A DNA stretch of 64,000 nucleotides from positions 35,526,937-35,590,936 of the forward strand of contig CM037830.1 of the NCBI GenBank assembly GCA_021234535.1. Reading direction: 5' to 3'. The notes beneath the pieces were generated by a model, which saw only the letters and a program-made list of their open reading frames with translations, did not search any database and was not told the origin of the DNA. Source of the stretch: Stichopus chloronotus. Taxonomy: Eukaryota; Echinodermata; Holothuroidea; Aspidochirotida; Stichopodidae. Made by a program: the position numbers and the translations under genes. Below, in pieces: positions 63,971-64,000 of the stretch. The number at the start of each line of letters is the position of its first letter. Positions within the stretch are counted from its first letter, which is position 1.

Positions 63971-64000
63971 CTTTTATTTACTTTTTTCTTTCATTCTTAG
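63971..64000 (+). other. Probable splice acceptor at window end
   Basis: The window closes with a pyrimidine-rich run and ttcattcttag, a good acceptor consensus. The next exon of the membrane-protein gene would begin at the first base outside the window. Confidence 0.5.

Overview
The window reads as nuclear DNA of a marine invertebrate deuterostome, most likely an echinoderm. It is AT-rich, with short exons bounded by GT/AG signals, long non-coding stretches, microsatellites and many small DNA transposons. The species is not determined; the assignment rests on gene content and repeat style only. All gene models below were built by reading exons and splice junctions by eye and checking that codon phase closes across every intron.

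Layout. (1) 57-8946, + strand: last seven exons of importin-9 (IPO9), the nuclear import receptor for H2A-H2B, followed by a probable 3' UTR to about 10.5 kb. (2) 10.5-30.4 kb: no supportable gene. It holds a TTAA-flanked MITE, a 640-bp TGG-rich minisatellite, a diverged direct duplication (18.1/19.1 kb), a foldback with two identical 53-bp arms, a long polypyrimidine tract, a 75/81-bp tandem duplication and a 217-bp hAT MITE. (3) 30388-33774, + strand: complete five-exon SLC34-family sodium/phosphate cotransporter, followed 29 bases after the stop by ten 23-bp repeats able to fold as RNA hairpins. (4) 35.5-45 kb: repeat-rich and gene-free, with a 412-bp Harbinger-like palindromic MITE inside older tandem repeats, and a tandem duplication in which one copy carries a 783-bp hAT element and the other is the matching empty site. 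(5) 45414-50648, + strand: a divergent PRD-like homeobox gene encoding about 928 residues. Its introns contain a 718-bp element with 37-bp identical terminal repeats and a foldback carrying a hammerhead-ribozyme-like core. (6) 50.6-60 kb: non-coding, with a decayed Merlin/IS1595-type (ISXO2-like) transposase relic at 54.7-55.1 kb. (7) 60214 onward, + strand: the first exons of a type II single-pass membrane protein, not identified, running off the right end; the last bases of the window look like a splice acceptor.

The four genes share a strand but have no visible functional link. The most unusual material is in repeats and RNA-level structures: the hammerhead-like foldback, the UTR hairpin array, the perfect foldback at 20 kb and the filled/empty hAT site pair.
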